Source: an uncultured Clostridia bacterium (GTDB taxonomy: Bacteria > Bacillota > Clostridia > Oscillospirales > CAG-272). Taken from it: a stretch of DNA of 40,133 nt. The position numbers and the translations under genes were made by a program. The DNA lies in the NCBI GenBank assembly GCA_944383705.1, contig CALWQR010000009.1, positions 1-40,133 of the forward strand, written 5' to 3'. Under the pieces are notes generated by a model. It was not told the DNA's origin and did not search any database. It was given only the letters and a program-made list of their open reading frames with translations. This document shows positions 8,237 to 15,760 of this stretch, piece after piece (position 1 is the first letter of the stretch; each line of letters begins with the position of its first letter).

Positions 8237-9217
8237 GTGAACGAATGGAGGCGAAGAAGCCGCAGATACCGCGCCCGGACGCCGGGCAGACTGCCGGCCT
8301 GGGCCATTGTGGCCATCTGCTTTGGGGCCGCCGTGCTGGCGGCGGTTATTGTCGGCAACCTGCTGCACTTCTGGCTGGACGAGGAGACCATGAACCGCCT
8401 GACCGAGGGCACCCCGGAGCCCGAGGAAACCCAGCCCGTGCCCGAGCGCGCGGTGCCGTCGGTCAAGGCCTATCCGTTTGTGCTGGGAGACCCGACCGGC
8501 TCGCTGACAGCGGGAGAGGACGGGCAGCCGCCCGCGGCGCTGTCGGTCTCTCTCAACACGCCGGACGGCACGCTGCTGTACACCTCGCAGGCCGCGGAGC
8601 ACTACGGCATCCAGGGTGACGAGGATGTGGAGCTGACCGAAAGCATGACCGAGCTGCTGCAAACCGTATCCTATGTGTGCGGGGTCTTTTATCCCCAGGC
8701 CTTCACGGGAGAGGACGGCTCCCTGTACTACCCGACAGCGGCCGAGGAGGCCGTGCTGCTGCGGGAGTTTGCCCGGTCCGGCGGCGCCGAGCTGCTGCTG
8801 GTGGGGCTCCCGCTGGACGCCGCGCACCTGACCGACACGCTGGACTACCTGGACCTGGTCAAGGAAGCGCTGGGCAGCACAACGCTGGCGCTGGCGGTTC
8901 CCTTTTCGGTCGCCGTTTCGGAGCGAGGCTGGGAGCTGCTGCCCCTGCTGCGCGAGCACGCCGACCTGCTGGCGCTGGATTTGCAGGGCAGCGACCCCGC
9001 CGCGGCCGGCAGTATGCTGCTGGACGCAAACTACTATCTCGTACAGCATCAGATGCGGCTGCTGCTCTCCTCGGATCAGGAGGCCTTTATCAGCATCGCC
9101 GAGGCGACCCTGACCGATGTGCAGATCCTCACCGCGCCCCCTGCCCCCGACCCCGGGGAGACCGGCGGGGACGTCACGGATACCGGGGAGGCGCCGGACA
9201 CCGGCGCAGTCGGATGA
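8237..9217 (+). CDS. Membrane-anchored extracytoplasmic protein of unknown function
   Basis: A 326-residue protein that I do not recognise. A basic N-terminus (WRRRSRRYRAR) precedes one membrane segment (about 21-45), then a Pro/Glu/Thr linker (55-75), a globular domain (about 80-300) and an acidic Gly/Pro/Thr tail. The domain alternates hydrophobic strands and helices (LLLVGLPL, TLALAVPFSV, ADLLALDLQG), which would fit a TIM-barrel of the kind found in glycoside-hydrolase-like proteins, but no catalytic motif can be named. The start is GTG 8237, chosen because AAGGAGG lies 7 nt upstream and the membrane segment then sits at the right distance. It probably shares an operon with the foldase lipoprotein. 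Confidence 0.75.
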   Translation: MNEWRRRSRRYRARTPGRLPAWAIVAICFGAAVLAAVIVGNLLHFWLDEETMNRLTEGTPEPEETQPVPERAVPSVKAYPFVLGDPTGSLTAGEDGQPPAALSVSLNTPDGTLLYTSQAAEHYGIQGDEDVELTESMTELLQTVSYVCGVFYPQAFTGEDGSLYYPTAAEEAVLLREFARSGGAELLLVGLPLDAAHLTDTLDYLDLVKEALGSTTLALAVPFSVAVSERGWELLPLLREHADLLALDLQGSDPAAAGSMLLDANYYLVQHQMRLLLSSDQEAFISIAEATLTDVQILTAPPAPDPGETGGDVTDTGEAPDTGAVG

Positions 9218-9310
9218 CCGCCCCCCTGTGAGCATACGGGATCACACAGAGGATCACCGGACATACCAGGCATAGTCGTAACTATAAGCGGAATCACAGC
9301 GGCATGATGA

Positions 9311-9352
9311 AAAACAGCCAGGAGCGATCAATCATTCGCCCTTGGCTGTTTT
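9311..9352. terminator. Bidirectional terminator between convergent genes
   Basis: AACAGCCA (9313-9320) pairs with TGGCTGTT (9343-9350). T runs follow on both strands, so it can end the transcript of the gene at 8237 and that of the minus-strand START-like gene. One arm overlaps the last codons (Thr-Ala-Lys) of the minus-strand gene. Confidence 0.75.
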
Positions 9353-9748
9353 CTGTTGCACATATTGTGTGAGATCCGAAACAAACCGTGCCTGCTGCCG
9401 TTTGAGATACCATTTGACAAAGGGCTTCAGAAAACGCTTTTTGGCGGTCACATATTCGGTAAATTCGATCTCCGTTCCCTCCTCGCATGACGCGAAAATT
9501 CCAATCCAATGCCCTGTCATCCGGCTGTTTTCCATATCGAATTCCCAACGCCGATACGGCTCCGCGGCAGTGACGGTAAACACAGTGGCATTCCCGCCTT
9601 TGGTATATTCGATCAACTGCCGATCGCTCCGGATTTCGGTTTTGCCGACGTCACTGCGCCACACCGGATACTGTGCCGCGTCGGTCACGGCGTTCCAGAC
9701 CGTGGAAAGATCGCACGGAATCGTCGCCTTGATGTGGGAAACCGTCAT
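9332..9748 (-). CDS. SRPBCC/START-like small ligand-binding protein
   Basis: A 138-residue protein with the layout of the polyketide-cyclase/START-like superfamily: an N-terminal strand MTVSHIKATIPCDLSTVWNAVTDAAQYPVWRSDV-type opening with the W-x-A-V-T-D and YPxW positions typical of the family, a central beta-sheet (TVFTVTAAEPYRRWEFDM, EGTEIEFTEYVT) and a long C-terminal helix (KPFVKWYLKRQQARFVSDLTQYVQ). Such proteins bind hydrophobic ligands in a pocket; the ligand here is unknown. Start supported by GGAGG 8 nt upstream. The overall composition is less GC-rich than its neighbours, and it stands alone between convergent units, which may point to a later acquisition. Confidence 0.82.
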   Translation of the reverse strand: MTVSHIKATIPCDLSTVWNAVTDAAQYPVWRSDVGKTEIRSDRQLIEYTKGGNATVFTVTAAEPYRRWEFDMENSRMTGHWIGIFASCEEGTEIEFTEYVTAKKRFLKPFVKWYLKRQQARFVSDLTQYVQQKTAKGE

Positions 9749-9811
9749 TTATCACACCTCCCAATACGGATTTGCAGAAGGAAGCTCCCTGATCGGACAA
9801 CCGCAGGCGGC

Positions 9812-10462
9812 TCATAGCCCGAGGTCGGCCGGCGTGAGAAAGCGCGGCGCTGCCGGCGGCAGGCTGCCCTCCCGGTGACACAGCGTAACAACCGCCTCCG
9901 GCAGAAGATAGGTCCGGAGCCGGACGCCGGGCAGCGCGGCGCACGTATCCGCCGCGCGGGCAGCCGCCAGCCCCTGCCCCGTCCACTTGACCAGCGCTTC
10001 CTTGCCGGTCCAGATGCGCAGAAAACAGGCCTCGGTCGGCTCCTGCGCAAAGGCCTCCCGCTCGGCCGGGGTAAACCAGCGGGCGGCAATCCGGTGCATG
10101 ACGCTGGGAGAGCGGGTTCCCATGCATTCGGCATCCACTCCGACCCGCGGACCTCCGGCTGCCTGTTCCCATGCGAGGACCACCAGTCCTGCCGTGTGCG
10201 AAAGGTTGAAATCCACATCCGGCAGGCCGTCAAAGGCCGGTCTGCCGCCGGCATCCGCGCCCAGGCGCAGCTCCTGCGGCCGCAGGCCCTGTGCCCGCGC
10301 CGCGGCCTGCAGCAGGAGAACCCCCGCAATGCTCCGGGCGGCCTGCTCCTCCGGCATCCGCTCCCAAGCCGCACGCTTTCCGCCGACATCCAAACGGAGT
10401 ACGCGGAGCAGCGTCTGCCGGTCCGGCAGTTCCCCGGCCGGCAGGGCGTACAAAGCCAGCAT
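9812..10462 (-). CDS. 4'-phosphopantetheinyl transferase (Sfp type)
   Basis: A 216-residue Sfp/AcpT-type enzyme that moves phosphopantetheine from CoA to the serine of carrier proteins. Motifs visible from the chosen start: NLSHT (86-90), GVD at 108-110 with Glu112, and WTGKEALVK (151-159), i.e. the magnesium and CoA binding residues of the family. The frame stays open further upstream into the regulator gene, but ATG 10462 begins 14 bp after the stop of the Fur-family gene and matches the family N-terminus; the ribosome site (GGGGG) is weak, so translational coupling is likely. It is the natural activator of the ACP at 36168, located far away with a metal- or peroxide-type regulator rather than with the fatty-acid genes. 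Confidence 0.88.
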   Translation of the reverse strand: MLALYALPAGELPDRQTLLRVLRLDVGGKRAAWERMPEEQAARSIAGVLLLQAAARAQGLRPQELRLGADAGGRPAFDGLPDVDFNLSHTAGLVVLAWEQAAGGPRVGVDAECMGTRSPSVMHRIAARWFTPAEREAFAQEPTEACFLRIWTGKEALVKWTGQGLAAARAADTCAALPGVRLRTYLLPEAVVTLCHREGSLPPAAPRFLTPADLGL

Positions 10463-10476
10463 ACCGCAGCCCCCGG

Positions 10477-10842
10477 TCAGCGCCGGCTCCGGCACTCGCG
10501 GCAGAGGCAGTGCACGGTCAGATCGTAGGATTCGATCTCCTGCCCCAGCGTCTCGCGCAGCTGCGCCTCCAGGCCCGGGAAGCGGACGTTTGTCAGCCTT
10601 CCGCAGCCGTCGCACAGCAGGTGGTCGTGCTTCTCGGTCGTCCGCTCGAAGCAGTCGGCTCCGCCGTCGGTGTGCACACGGCCGATGACACCGGCCTCGC
10701 TCATCGCGTTGAGATTGTTGTATACGGTTGCCATCGCAATGCTTGGCAGCTTGAGCTTGGCAAGAAAGAAAATCTCATCCGCCGTCAGGTGACGGTCGGA
10801 TTGCCTGAGAATCTGCAAAATCAGCTCTCTTTGTCTGGTCAT
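10477..10842 (-). CDS. Fur-family transcriptional regulator (Fur/PerR/Zur)
   Basis: A 121-residue regulator. Winged-helix domain at 1-75 (TRQRELILQIL, then IAMATVYNNLNAMSEAGVI as the recognition part); dimer and metal domain with FERTTEKHDHLLCDGCG and a second cysteine pair CREC near the C-terminus, the CxxC pairs that bind structural zinc. The metal-site residues HTDGGADCF and HDH would fit PerR or Fur; which one cannot be decided by eye. ATG 10842 is chosen because GGAGG lies 6 nt upstream and the longer frame overlaps the promoter. It heads a two-gene unit with the phosphopantetheinyl transferase. Confidence 0.9.
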   Translation of the reverse strand: MTRQRELILQILRQSDRHLTADEIFFLAKLKLPSIAMATVYNNLNAMSEAGVIGRVHTDGGADCFERTTEKHDHLLCDGCGRLTNVRFPGLEAQLRETLGQEIESYDLTVHCLCRECRSRR

Positions 10843-10867
10843 GGGATACCTCCCGGTATTTTTTAGA

Positions 10868-10916
10868 ACAAATCCGATTCCATTTCCATTATAAAGCCGA
10901 TTGGCGGATTTGTCAA
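10868..10916 (-). promoter_or_regulatory. SigA promoter of the Fur-family gene with flanking inverted repeat
   Basis: On the minus strand TTGACA (10911-10916), 17-bp spacer, TATAAT (10888-10893): a full consensus promoter. A 9-bp inverted repeat ACAAATCCG (10868-10876) / CGGATTTGT (10905-10913) encloses the -10 box and overlaps the -35 box. The half site TTATAAT of the PerR-box consensus covers the -10. Self-regulation is plausible. Confidence 0.85.
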
Positions 10917-10951
10917 GCGTTTTTTCGAATTTCGCCCGAAGCTTTCCCGCC

Positions 10952-11094
10952 GGCGCCCCTGTCGGGCGCCCCGGAAACCCGGCCACGGCGGCCCGGGGCG
11001 CGCAGCCGGTGCCCGCTTTTGCCGCCCCGGCACAAAATCCAGCCGCGCCCCCGATGCCCGGACGGCAAGCGGAGGCGCGGCTTTGACTACGGCC
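10952..11094 (-). terminator. GC-rich hairpins after pepD; probable terminator
   Basis: This 320-bp gene gap (10843-11163) holds the Fur-gene promoter and two hairpins. AGCCGCGCC (11041-11049) pairs with GGCGCGGCT (11084-11092), and on the minus strand it is followed by GGATTTTG, a modest T run. A second short stem GGCGCCC/GGGCGCC lies at 10952-10970. No gene is seen in the rest. Confidence 0.5.
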
Positions 11095-11163
11095 GGCGGA
11101 AGCCCCGGCGTTCAAAAGCTCCGCCGAAGCCCCGGACTTCCCGGAAATACCGCCCGGCGGTCC

Positions 11164-12603
11164 TCACAGCCGGGGGAGCAGGTCGCCCAGCACCCGCCAG
11201 AACACCGCAACCGAACCGAGGTCCAGCGCCTCGTCGGGCGAATGGATGTTGTGCATGGTGGGACCGACCGAAATCATATCAATCCCCGGCAGGTGCGAGC
11301 CGATGACGCCGCACTCCAGCCCGGCGTGAATGACGTTGACCCTTGCGTCGCTCCCCGTCACCCGGCGGTAGGCGGCCAGGTAGGCGTCCCGCAGGGGGGA
11401 CGCGGCGGCATAGCTCCAGCCGGGATACCGGCTGTGATGCCGGGCGGTGCAGCCGCAGAGTCCGGCCAGCAAGTCGAGTTCGCGGACCGATGCGTCCAGA
11501 CGCGCCTCCATAGCCGAGCGGGTGGAAAACACAAAGGTCATCTCGCCCTCCCCGCTGCGCACCACCCCCAGGCTCCGGGAGTACTCCACAAGGCCCGGCA
11601 CATCCCGGCTCATCTCCAGCACCCCGTTGGCGGCGCAGCTCAGCAGCGCCACGGCGCGGCGGGTATCCTCGGCGCTCATCATACAGGCCTGGGGCTCGCA
11701 GTCCTCGCAGATCAGCTCAAAGCGGCGGTCGTCCGCCCCCAGCTCCTGCGCAATCCGCGCGGCCTCGCCGGTCAGCAGCTCTGCGGCCGCCGCAGCGTCC
11801 GGAACCGCCAGCCAGGCCTCGCATTCCCGAGGGATGGCGTTGTCCTTGGAGCCGCCCTCCAGGCGCGCCAGATGCAGCTCTGCTTCCGGCTCCAGCGCCG
11901 CCAGCAGCCGGCCCATGAGCTTGTTGGCGTTGGCCCGGCCGCTGTTGATGTTCTCACCCGAGTGTCCGCCCATCAATCCCTTGAGCTGCACATGCAGGCA
12001 CTCCCCCGCAAACGGCTCGGGGCGGTATTGCAGCGTCAGGTCGCTGCGCAGACCGCCGGCACAGCCTGCGGTCACCACGCCCAGCTCCTCGCTGTCCATA
12101 TTGATCAGGCGGCGCGCCGAGATCCGGCTGTAATCGAACGCATGTGCACCGTCCAGCCCCACCTCCTCGGCGGTGGTGAACAGGCACTCGCAGGCCGGGC
12201 GGCGGGGAATGCCCCCGTCCAGCAGCGCCAGCATCATGGCCACGGCAATGCCGTCGTCGGCCCCCAGCGTGGTGCCCCTGGCGCGCAGAAAGCCCCCCTG
12301 CACATACAGCGAGAGCGGATCTCGGAGAAAATCGTGCTCCACGTCCCGGTTCTTCTCACACACCATATCGGTGTGTCCCTGCAGCAGCAGCGGCGGGCGG
12401 TTCTCCATTCCCGGGGTGGCCGGAGCCTGAATCAGCACATTGTCGGTCGCGTCGCGATGGCACTCCAGCCCCCGCTCCCGGGCAAAGGCGACCAGGAAAT
12501 CCGCGATTCCCGCCTCGTTGTAAGAGCCACGCGGGACGGCGCTGATCCGCTCGAACCAGCGCAGGACATCTGCCGGCTCCAGGCCGGCCGTTACATATTC
12601 CAT
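11164..12603 (-). CDS. pepD: Cytosol non-specific dipeptidase / aminoacyl-histidine dipeptidase (M20)
   Basis: A 479-residue M20-family metallodipeptidase that cleaves dipeptides, including Xaa-His, in the cytoplasm. Visible residues: metal ligand His77 with Asp79 in QGHTDMV, bridging Asp116 in LGADDG, catalytic Glu146 and ligand Glu147 in TAEEVGLDGA, Asp170 in NMDSEE, lid-domain motif GLMGGHSG, and the C-terminal ligand His in NIHSPDE. Length equals the PepD family. AAGGA lies 9 nt before the ATG. It follows mreB by 56 bp on the same strand and is probably co-transcribed with it. Confidence 0.95.
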   Translation of the reverse strand: MEYVTAGLEPADVLRWFERISAVPRGSYNEAGIADFLVAFARERGLECHRDATDNVLIQAPATPGMENRPPLLLQGHTDMVCEKNRDVEHDFLRDPLSLYVQGGFLRARGTTLGADDGIAVAMMLALLDGGIPRRPACECLFTTAEEVGLDGAHAFDYSRISARRLINMDSEELGVVTAGCAGGLRSDLTLQYRPEPFAGECLHVQLKGLMGGHSGENINSGRANANKLMGRLLAALEPEAELHLARLEGGSKDNAIPRECEAWLAVPDAAAAAELLTGEAARIAQELGADDRRFELICEDCEPQACMMSAEDTRRAVALLSCAANGVLEMSRDVPGLVEYSRSLGVVRSGEGEMTFVFSTRSAMEARLDASVRELDLLAGLCGCTARHHSRYPGWSYAAASPLRDAYLAAYRRVTGSDARVNVIHAGLECGVIGSHLPGIDMISVGPTMHNIHSPDEALDLGSVAVFWRVLGDLLPRL

Positions 12604-12659
12604 ACGATTGCTTCCTTTCTCTGTTTTCCGGATTCCCGGAAGGAATCCGCCATAGCCCG

Positions 12660-13832
12660 TCAGAGCCGGACCTTGCGCTCACGCGAGAGGTTGATGGCCC
12701 CCTCCTGCAGCATATCCAGGTGATCCAGCGATTTCCCGGTGCCGATGGCCACGCAGGAGACCGCATCCTCGGCCACACGGGTGGAAATGCCGGTGACGCG
12801 GGTGACCAGCTGGTCAAAGCCGTACAGCAGGCTGCCGCCCCCGGTCATGACAATGCCGTTTTTGAGAATGTCCCCCAGCAGCTCGGGCGGCGTGCGCTCA
12901 ATCACCGAGCAGATGGCGTCCAGAATGGCGGTAACCGGCTCGGCCAGCGCCTCGATCATCTCCTTGGAGCTGATGCTGACCAGCTTGGGCAGCCCCTTGT
13001 TGAGGCAGCGGCCCTTGACCTCAACGGTCTGCGCCTTGGGGTGGTCGTACACCGCGCCGATGTGCTTTTTGATGGCCTCAGCCGTCCGTTCTCCAATCAG
13101 CACGTTGTACTTGCGGCGGACATAACGCATGATGGCCTCGTCGAACTTATCCCCGGCGATTTTGATGGATTCGGAGACCACCACTCCCCCCAGCGACAGC
13201 ACCGCCACATCGGTAGTCCCGCCGCCGATGTCCACCACCATGTTGCCCTCGGGGGCGTATATGTTCAGCCCGGCGCCGATGGCGGCGGCCTTGGGCTCCT
13301 CAATCAGATAGGTCTTCTGCGCGCCGGCCGCGTGGGCGGCGTCCAGCACCGCGCGCTCCTCTACCTCGGTGATGCCGGATGGGATGCAGATCATCACGCG
13401 CGGGGGGAAGAAGAGATTGCCGCATGCCTTGCGGATGAAGTACTGTATCATTTTCAGGGTCACGTCGTACTGGCTGATGACCCCGTCCCGCAGCGGGCGG
13501 ACCGCGGAGATGTTGCCCGGTGTGCGCCCCAGCATCTGCTGCGCCTCCTTGCCCACCTTCAGGATGCGGTCGGTATTGGTGTCAATGGCCACCACCGATG
13601 GCTCCTGCAAAACAATTCCCTTGCCCTGCATGTAGACCAGCACCGTGGCGGTGCCCAGATCGATGCCGATGTTGCGGCTGAACTGCAGCCCGCGCAGACG
13701 CGCCCGCAGGCGGCGGAACCAGGGCAGCTTCTTTTTGGCCGCGGGCTGCCCCGGCCGGCGCGGCCGCTCCCCCGCCCGCTGCTGCGGCGGGTAACCCTTT
13801 TGCGGTTGGCCTTCGGTTTTTTTCTGCGGCAC
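12660..13832 (-). CDS. mreB: MreB/Mbl-type rod-shape actin homologue with basic N-terminal extension
   Basis: A bacterial actin that forms membrane-associated filaments guiding cell-wall synthesis. The actin core starts at NIGIDLGTATVLVYMQGKG (phosphate-1 loop), with VVDIGGGTTDVAV (phosphate-2) and MTGGGSLLYG (adenosine loop). Ahead of it are about 50 extra residues rich in Lys, Arg, Pro and Gln, where usual MreB has about 5. The longest frame starts at ATG 13889, but that codon lies inside a promoter -10 box, so the transcript cannot include it; GTG 13832 with a purine-rich AAAGGGGG site upstream is chosen. This gives 390 residues. The basic extension may add membrane or nucleic-acid contacts (inference). 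Confidence 0.9.
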   Translation of the reverse strand: MPQKKTEGQPQKGYPPQQRAGERPRRPGQPAAKKKLPWFRRLRARLRGLQFSRNIGIDLGTATVLVYMQGKGIVLQEPSVVAIDTNTDRILKVGKEAQQMLGRTPGNISAVRPLRDGVISQYDVTLKMIQYFIRKACGNLFFPPRVMICIPSGITEVEERAVLDAAHAAGAQKTYLIEEPKAAAIGAGLNIYAPEGNMVVDIGGGTTDVAVLSLGGVVVSESIKIAGDKFDEAIMRYVRRKYNVLIGERTAEAIKKHIGAVYDHPKAQTVEVKGRCLNKGLPKLVSISSKEMIEALAEPVTAILDAICSVIERTPPELLGDILKNGIVMTGGGSLLYGFDQLVTRVTGISTRVAEDAVSCVAIGTGKSLDHLDMLQEGAINLSRERKVRL

Positions 13833-13880
13833 TTCCCCGCCCCCTTTCCGGCTGGCGCTCCAGCCAAATGCTCTCTTATC

Positions 13881-13909
13881 ATTATACATGATTTGCCGCG
13901 GAAAATCAA
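13881..13909 (-). promoter_or_regulatory. SigA promoter of mreB-pepD
   Basis: On the minus strand TTGATT (13904-13909), 17-bp spacer, TATAAT (13881-13886). The -10 box overlaps the ATG of the longest mreB reading frame and so decides for the downstream GTG start at 13832. Confidence 0.75.
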
Positions 13910-14120
13910 TGACTTTTCAAAAAAAAATCGCCGGAAGGCGGGAAAGCGCCCGGGAGCCGGCGCTCCCGTTCCGGGCAGCGCCGGAGAGGTGCCCGGAACG
14001 GCCGCCACCGCCGCCTGCGCGCCCCGCCGGACCGCAGACGTGCGGCAAAGGCTTCCGCTGCCGGCAGACCGGCCCCGGGGAAGGCTCCGGCATTCGGGCG
14101 GGCAAACCGGGAACAGCCGC

Positions 14121-14163
14121 AAAAAGCCCGGGGCCGGCGCCGCACGGACAGGCCGGCCCCGGG
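14121..14163 (-). terminator. Strong intrinsic terminator after the amidase-like gene
   Basis: CCCGGGGCCGGC (14127-14138) pairs perfectly with GCCGGCCCCGGG (14152-14163); on the minus strand the stem is followed by CTTTTT (14121-14126). It ends the germination/amidase-like transcript. The remaining 13910-14120 shows only a small 7-bp hairpin at 13951-13968 and no gene. Confidence 0.88.
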
Positions 14164-14179
14164 GACTCTGCCGGAGCGC

Positions 14180-14731
14180 TTATCCCCCGGCCCAGGCCGA
14201 AAGACCGCGGGCAATGCAGGCGGCATAGCCGGCCGCTTCCCGCGGTTCCAGAAACTCCTTTTGCCGGTGGGGCAGGCGCAGCACCAGGATGACGCCGGGG
14301 CAGGCCGTCCGCCGCAGCAGCAGCACGCCCGAGGCCGGACGCACCCCCATGCTGCGCAGCTCGCTGCCCGACTCCAGCTGCCGCAGGACCGATTCCGCCA
14401 GCCGCCAGGCCGCCGACTGCCGCCGGAAGACCAGCGCGCCGGCGCTCCCGCAGCCGGGGTCGGCGGAGGAGCGGATGCAGAGCCGCAGAACGCAGTCCGC
14501 CCGCCACCGTCCCGCCACCGAGGCACAGACGGCCGGCCGCCCCACGCCGTCCTCCCGCGCGCGCAGCTCGGGCACATCGCCCGAGAACAGCACCTCGTAG
14601 CCCGCGCGCTCCAGCGCCCGGCAAAGCGCCTCTCCAATCCTCCACCCCGGGGCCAGCGCCGCTCTGCCCGCCCGGCCGGAGCAGGAAATTCCGCCGCTCA
14701 GTCCCGCATCTACCAGTATCTTTCTGACCAT
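14180..14731 (-). CDS. Degenerate Amidase_3 (CwlD/AmiC-like) protein without metal ligands
   Basis: A 183-residue protein that resembles N-acetylmuramoyl-L-alanine amidases of the Amidase_3 family by layout: opening strand RKILVDAGLSGG, helix ALCRALERAGYEVLFSGD, then LRAR, ADCVLRLCIRSSAD, a Ser/Ala helix ending LESGS, and PGVILVLRLPHRQKEFL before the last helix. By eye alignment the usual zinc His of DxGHGG is Leu11, the His of SIHAN is Cys85, the catalytic Glu of the C-terminal strand is Val150, and the second ligand Glu is not found. It is therefore predicted to be inactive as an amidase. ATG 14731 has AAGGGAG 8 nt upstream. It lies 84 bp behind gerB and probably belongs to the germination transcript. 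No signal peptide. Confidence 0.65.
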   Translation of the reverse strand: MVRKILVDAGLSGGISCSGRAGRAALAPGWRIGEALCRALERAGYEVLFSGDVPELRAREDGVGRPAVCASVAGRWRADCVLRLCIRSSADPGCGSAGALVFRRQSAAWRLAESVLRQLESGSELRSMGVRPASGVLLLRRTACPGVILVLRLPHRQKEFLEPREAAGYAACIARGLSAWAGG

Positions 14732-14815
14732 ACCCTTGGCTCCCTTCTGCATCGGTAACAGCCGGCGGCCGCGCCGCCGTCTGCTACCATCATATGCGCC
14801 GGGGGGCATGGAAGA

Positions 14816-15760
14816 TTAGCCGAGACAGAAAATTCCGAAAATCACCGTCCCCGCCGCCGGGGGCAGCCAGCGCGCCAGCCGCGGGAAAAAGCGCCCCAGC
14901 AGCCGCCGCGCAGCCGCCAGACAAACCGCGGCCCGCAGCAGGCAGGCGGCATAATCCAGCAGGTAGGAAAATCCCTCCAACCGGAAAAAATACTGCCCCA
15001 CCGACAGGATGCGCACCGCGAACGAATAGGGATAGCGCAGCTCAGCCGCGTAGGACGCGCCGAAGGTCAGCAGCGTTTGCAGCACGCACAGCAGCAGAAT
15101 CCCGCAGCCGACTGCCGTGCCTCCGGCCAGCGCCCGCTCCCCCCGGCGGGGCGCCGCCAGGGCAAAATACCCCGACAGCACCGCCAGAGGCAGAAAGGAT
15201 TCCCAGAGCAGCACGGGCAGCGAGCCGGCCAGCTCGGCTGCGCTGCCGGGCAGACGCACACCGAAATATTCGGGGCGGAAGTGCGGAATGCCGAAGCAGA
15301 ACAGCGCCAGCACGCAGGCCAGCACGCAGACAAAGCAGACCAGCGAGAAGGCGTCCAGCCCCTGACCGGACACGCGGGAGAGCCAGACCACGCAGCCCAG
15401 AAAGCCCAGAGCCAGCAAAAGGCGGCCCGAATCGGGAAGAATCAGACCCGAGGCAAAGTTCAGATAGTCCCCGCAGCTGCGCCAGACGCAGAACAGCGCG
15501 TATGCGCCCAGCGGCAGCGCCAGTGCGGCTGCCAGGCACAGCCTGCCCCGCCGCCCCGAAAGCCTGCGGCGCAGCAGCCGGCAGAACAGCGGATAGAGGC
15601 AGAGGGCGGGGATCAGCGCCCCCACCGCCGACAGCAGGAACAGCCCCAGCATATCCGGCCCGACGCTGCGCCAGGGGTAGCGGATGAGCGTGTTGCCCAC
15701 GGTAAACAGCGCGGCCAGCGCGGTTTTGTGCAGGCCGCTCCCGGTTTGATGCCGTCTCAT
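14816..15760 (-). CDS. gerB: Spore germination protein, GerB-type permease subunit
   Basis: A 314-residue integral membrane protein with about ten hydrophobic segments, of the APC-superfamily endospore germination permeases. In the germinant receptor the B subunit sits in the spore inner membrane and is thought to bind the germinant (family knowledge). It is shorter than typical members (about 360 residues), mostly in loops. The ATG overlaps the gerC stop by 4 bp (ATGA), with AAGGAG 11 nt upstream, so it is translated coupled to gerC. Assignment rests on operon position and topology more than on motifs. Confidence 0.82.
   Translation of the reverse strand: MRRHQTGSGLHKTALAALFTVGNTLIRYPWRSVGPDMLGLFLLSAVGALIPALCLYPLFCRLLRRRLSGRRGRLCLAAALALPLGAYALFCVWRSCGDYLNFASGLILPDSGRLLLALGFLGCVVWLSRVSGQGLDAFSLVCFVCVLACVLALFCFGIPHFRPEYFGVRLPGSAAELAGSLPVLLWESFLPLAVLSGYFALAAPRRGERALAGGTAVGCGILLLCVLQTLLTFGASYAAELRYPYSFAVRILSVGQYFFRLEGFSYLLDYAACLLRAAVCLAAARRLLGRFFPRLARWLPPAAGTVIFGIFCLG

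Noticed and set aside
11083..12723. 546-codon open frame on the plus strand
   Set aside because: Antisense to pepD; a shadow frame caused by GC-rich codon use.
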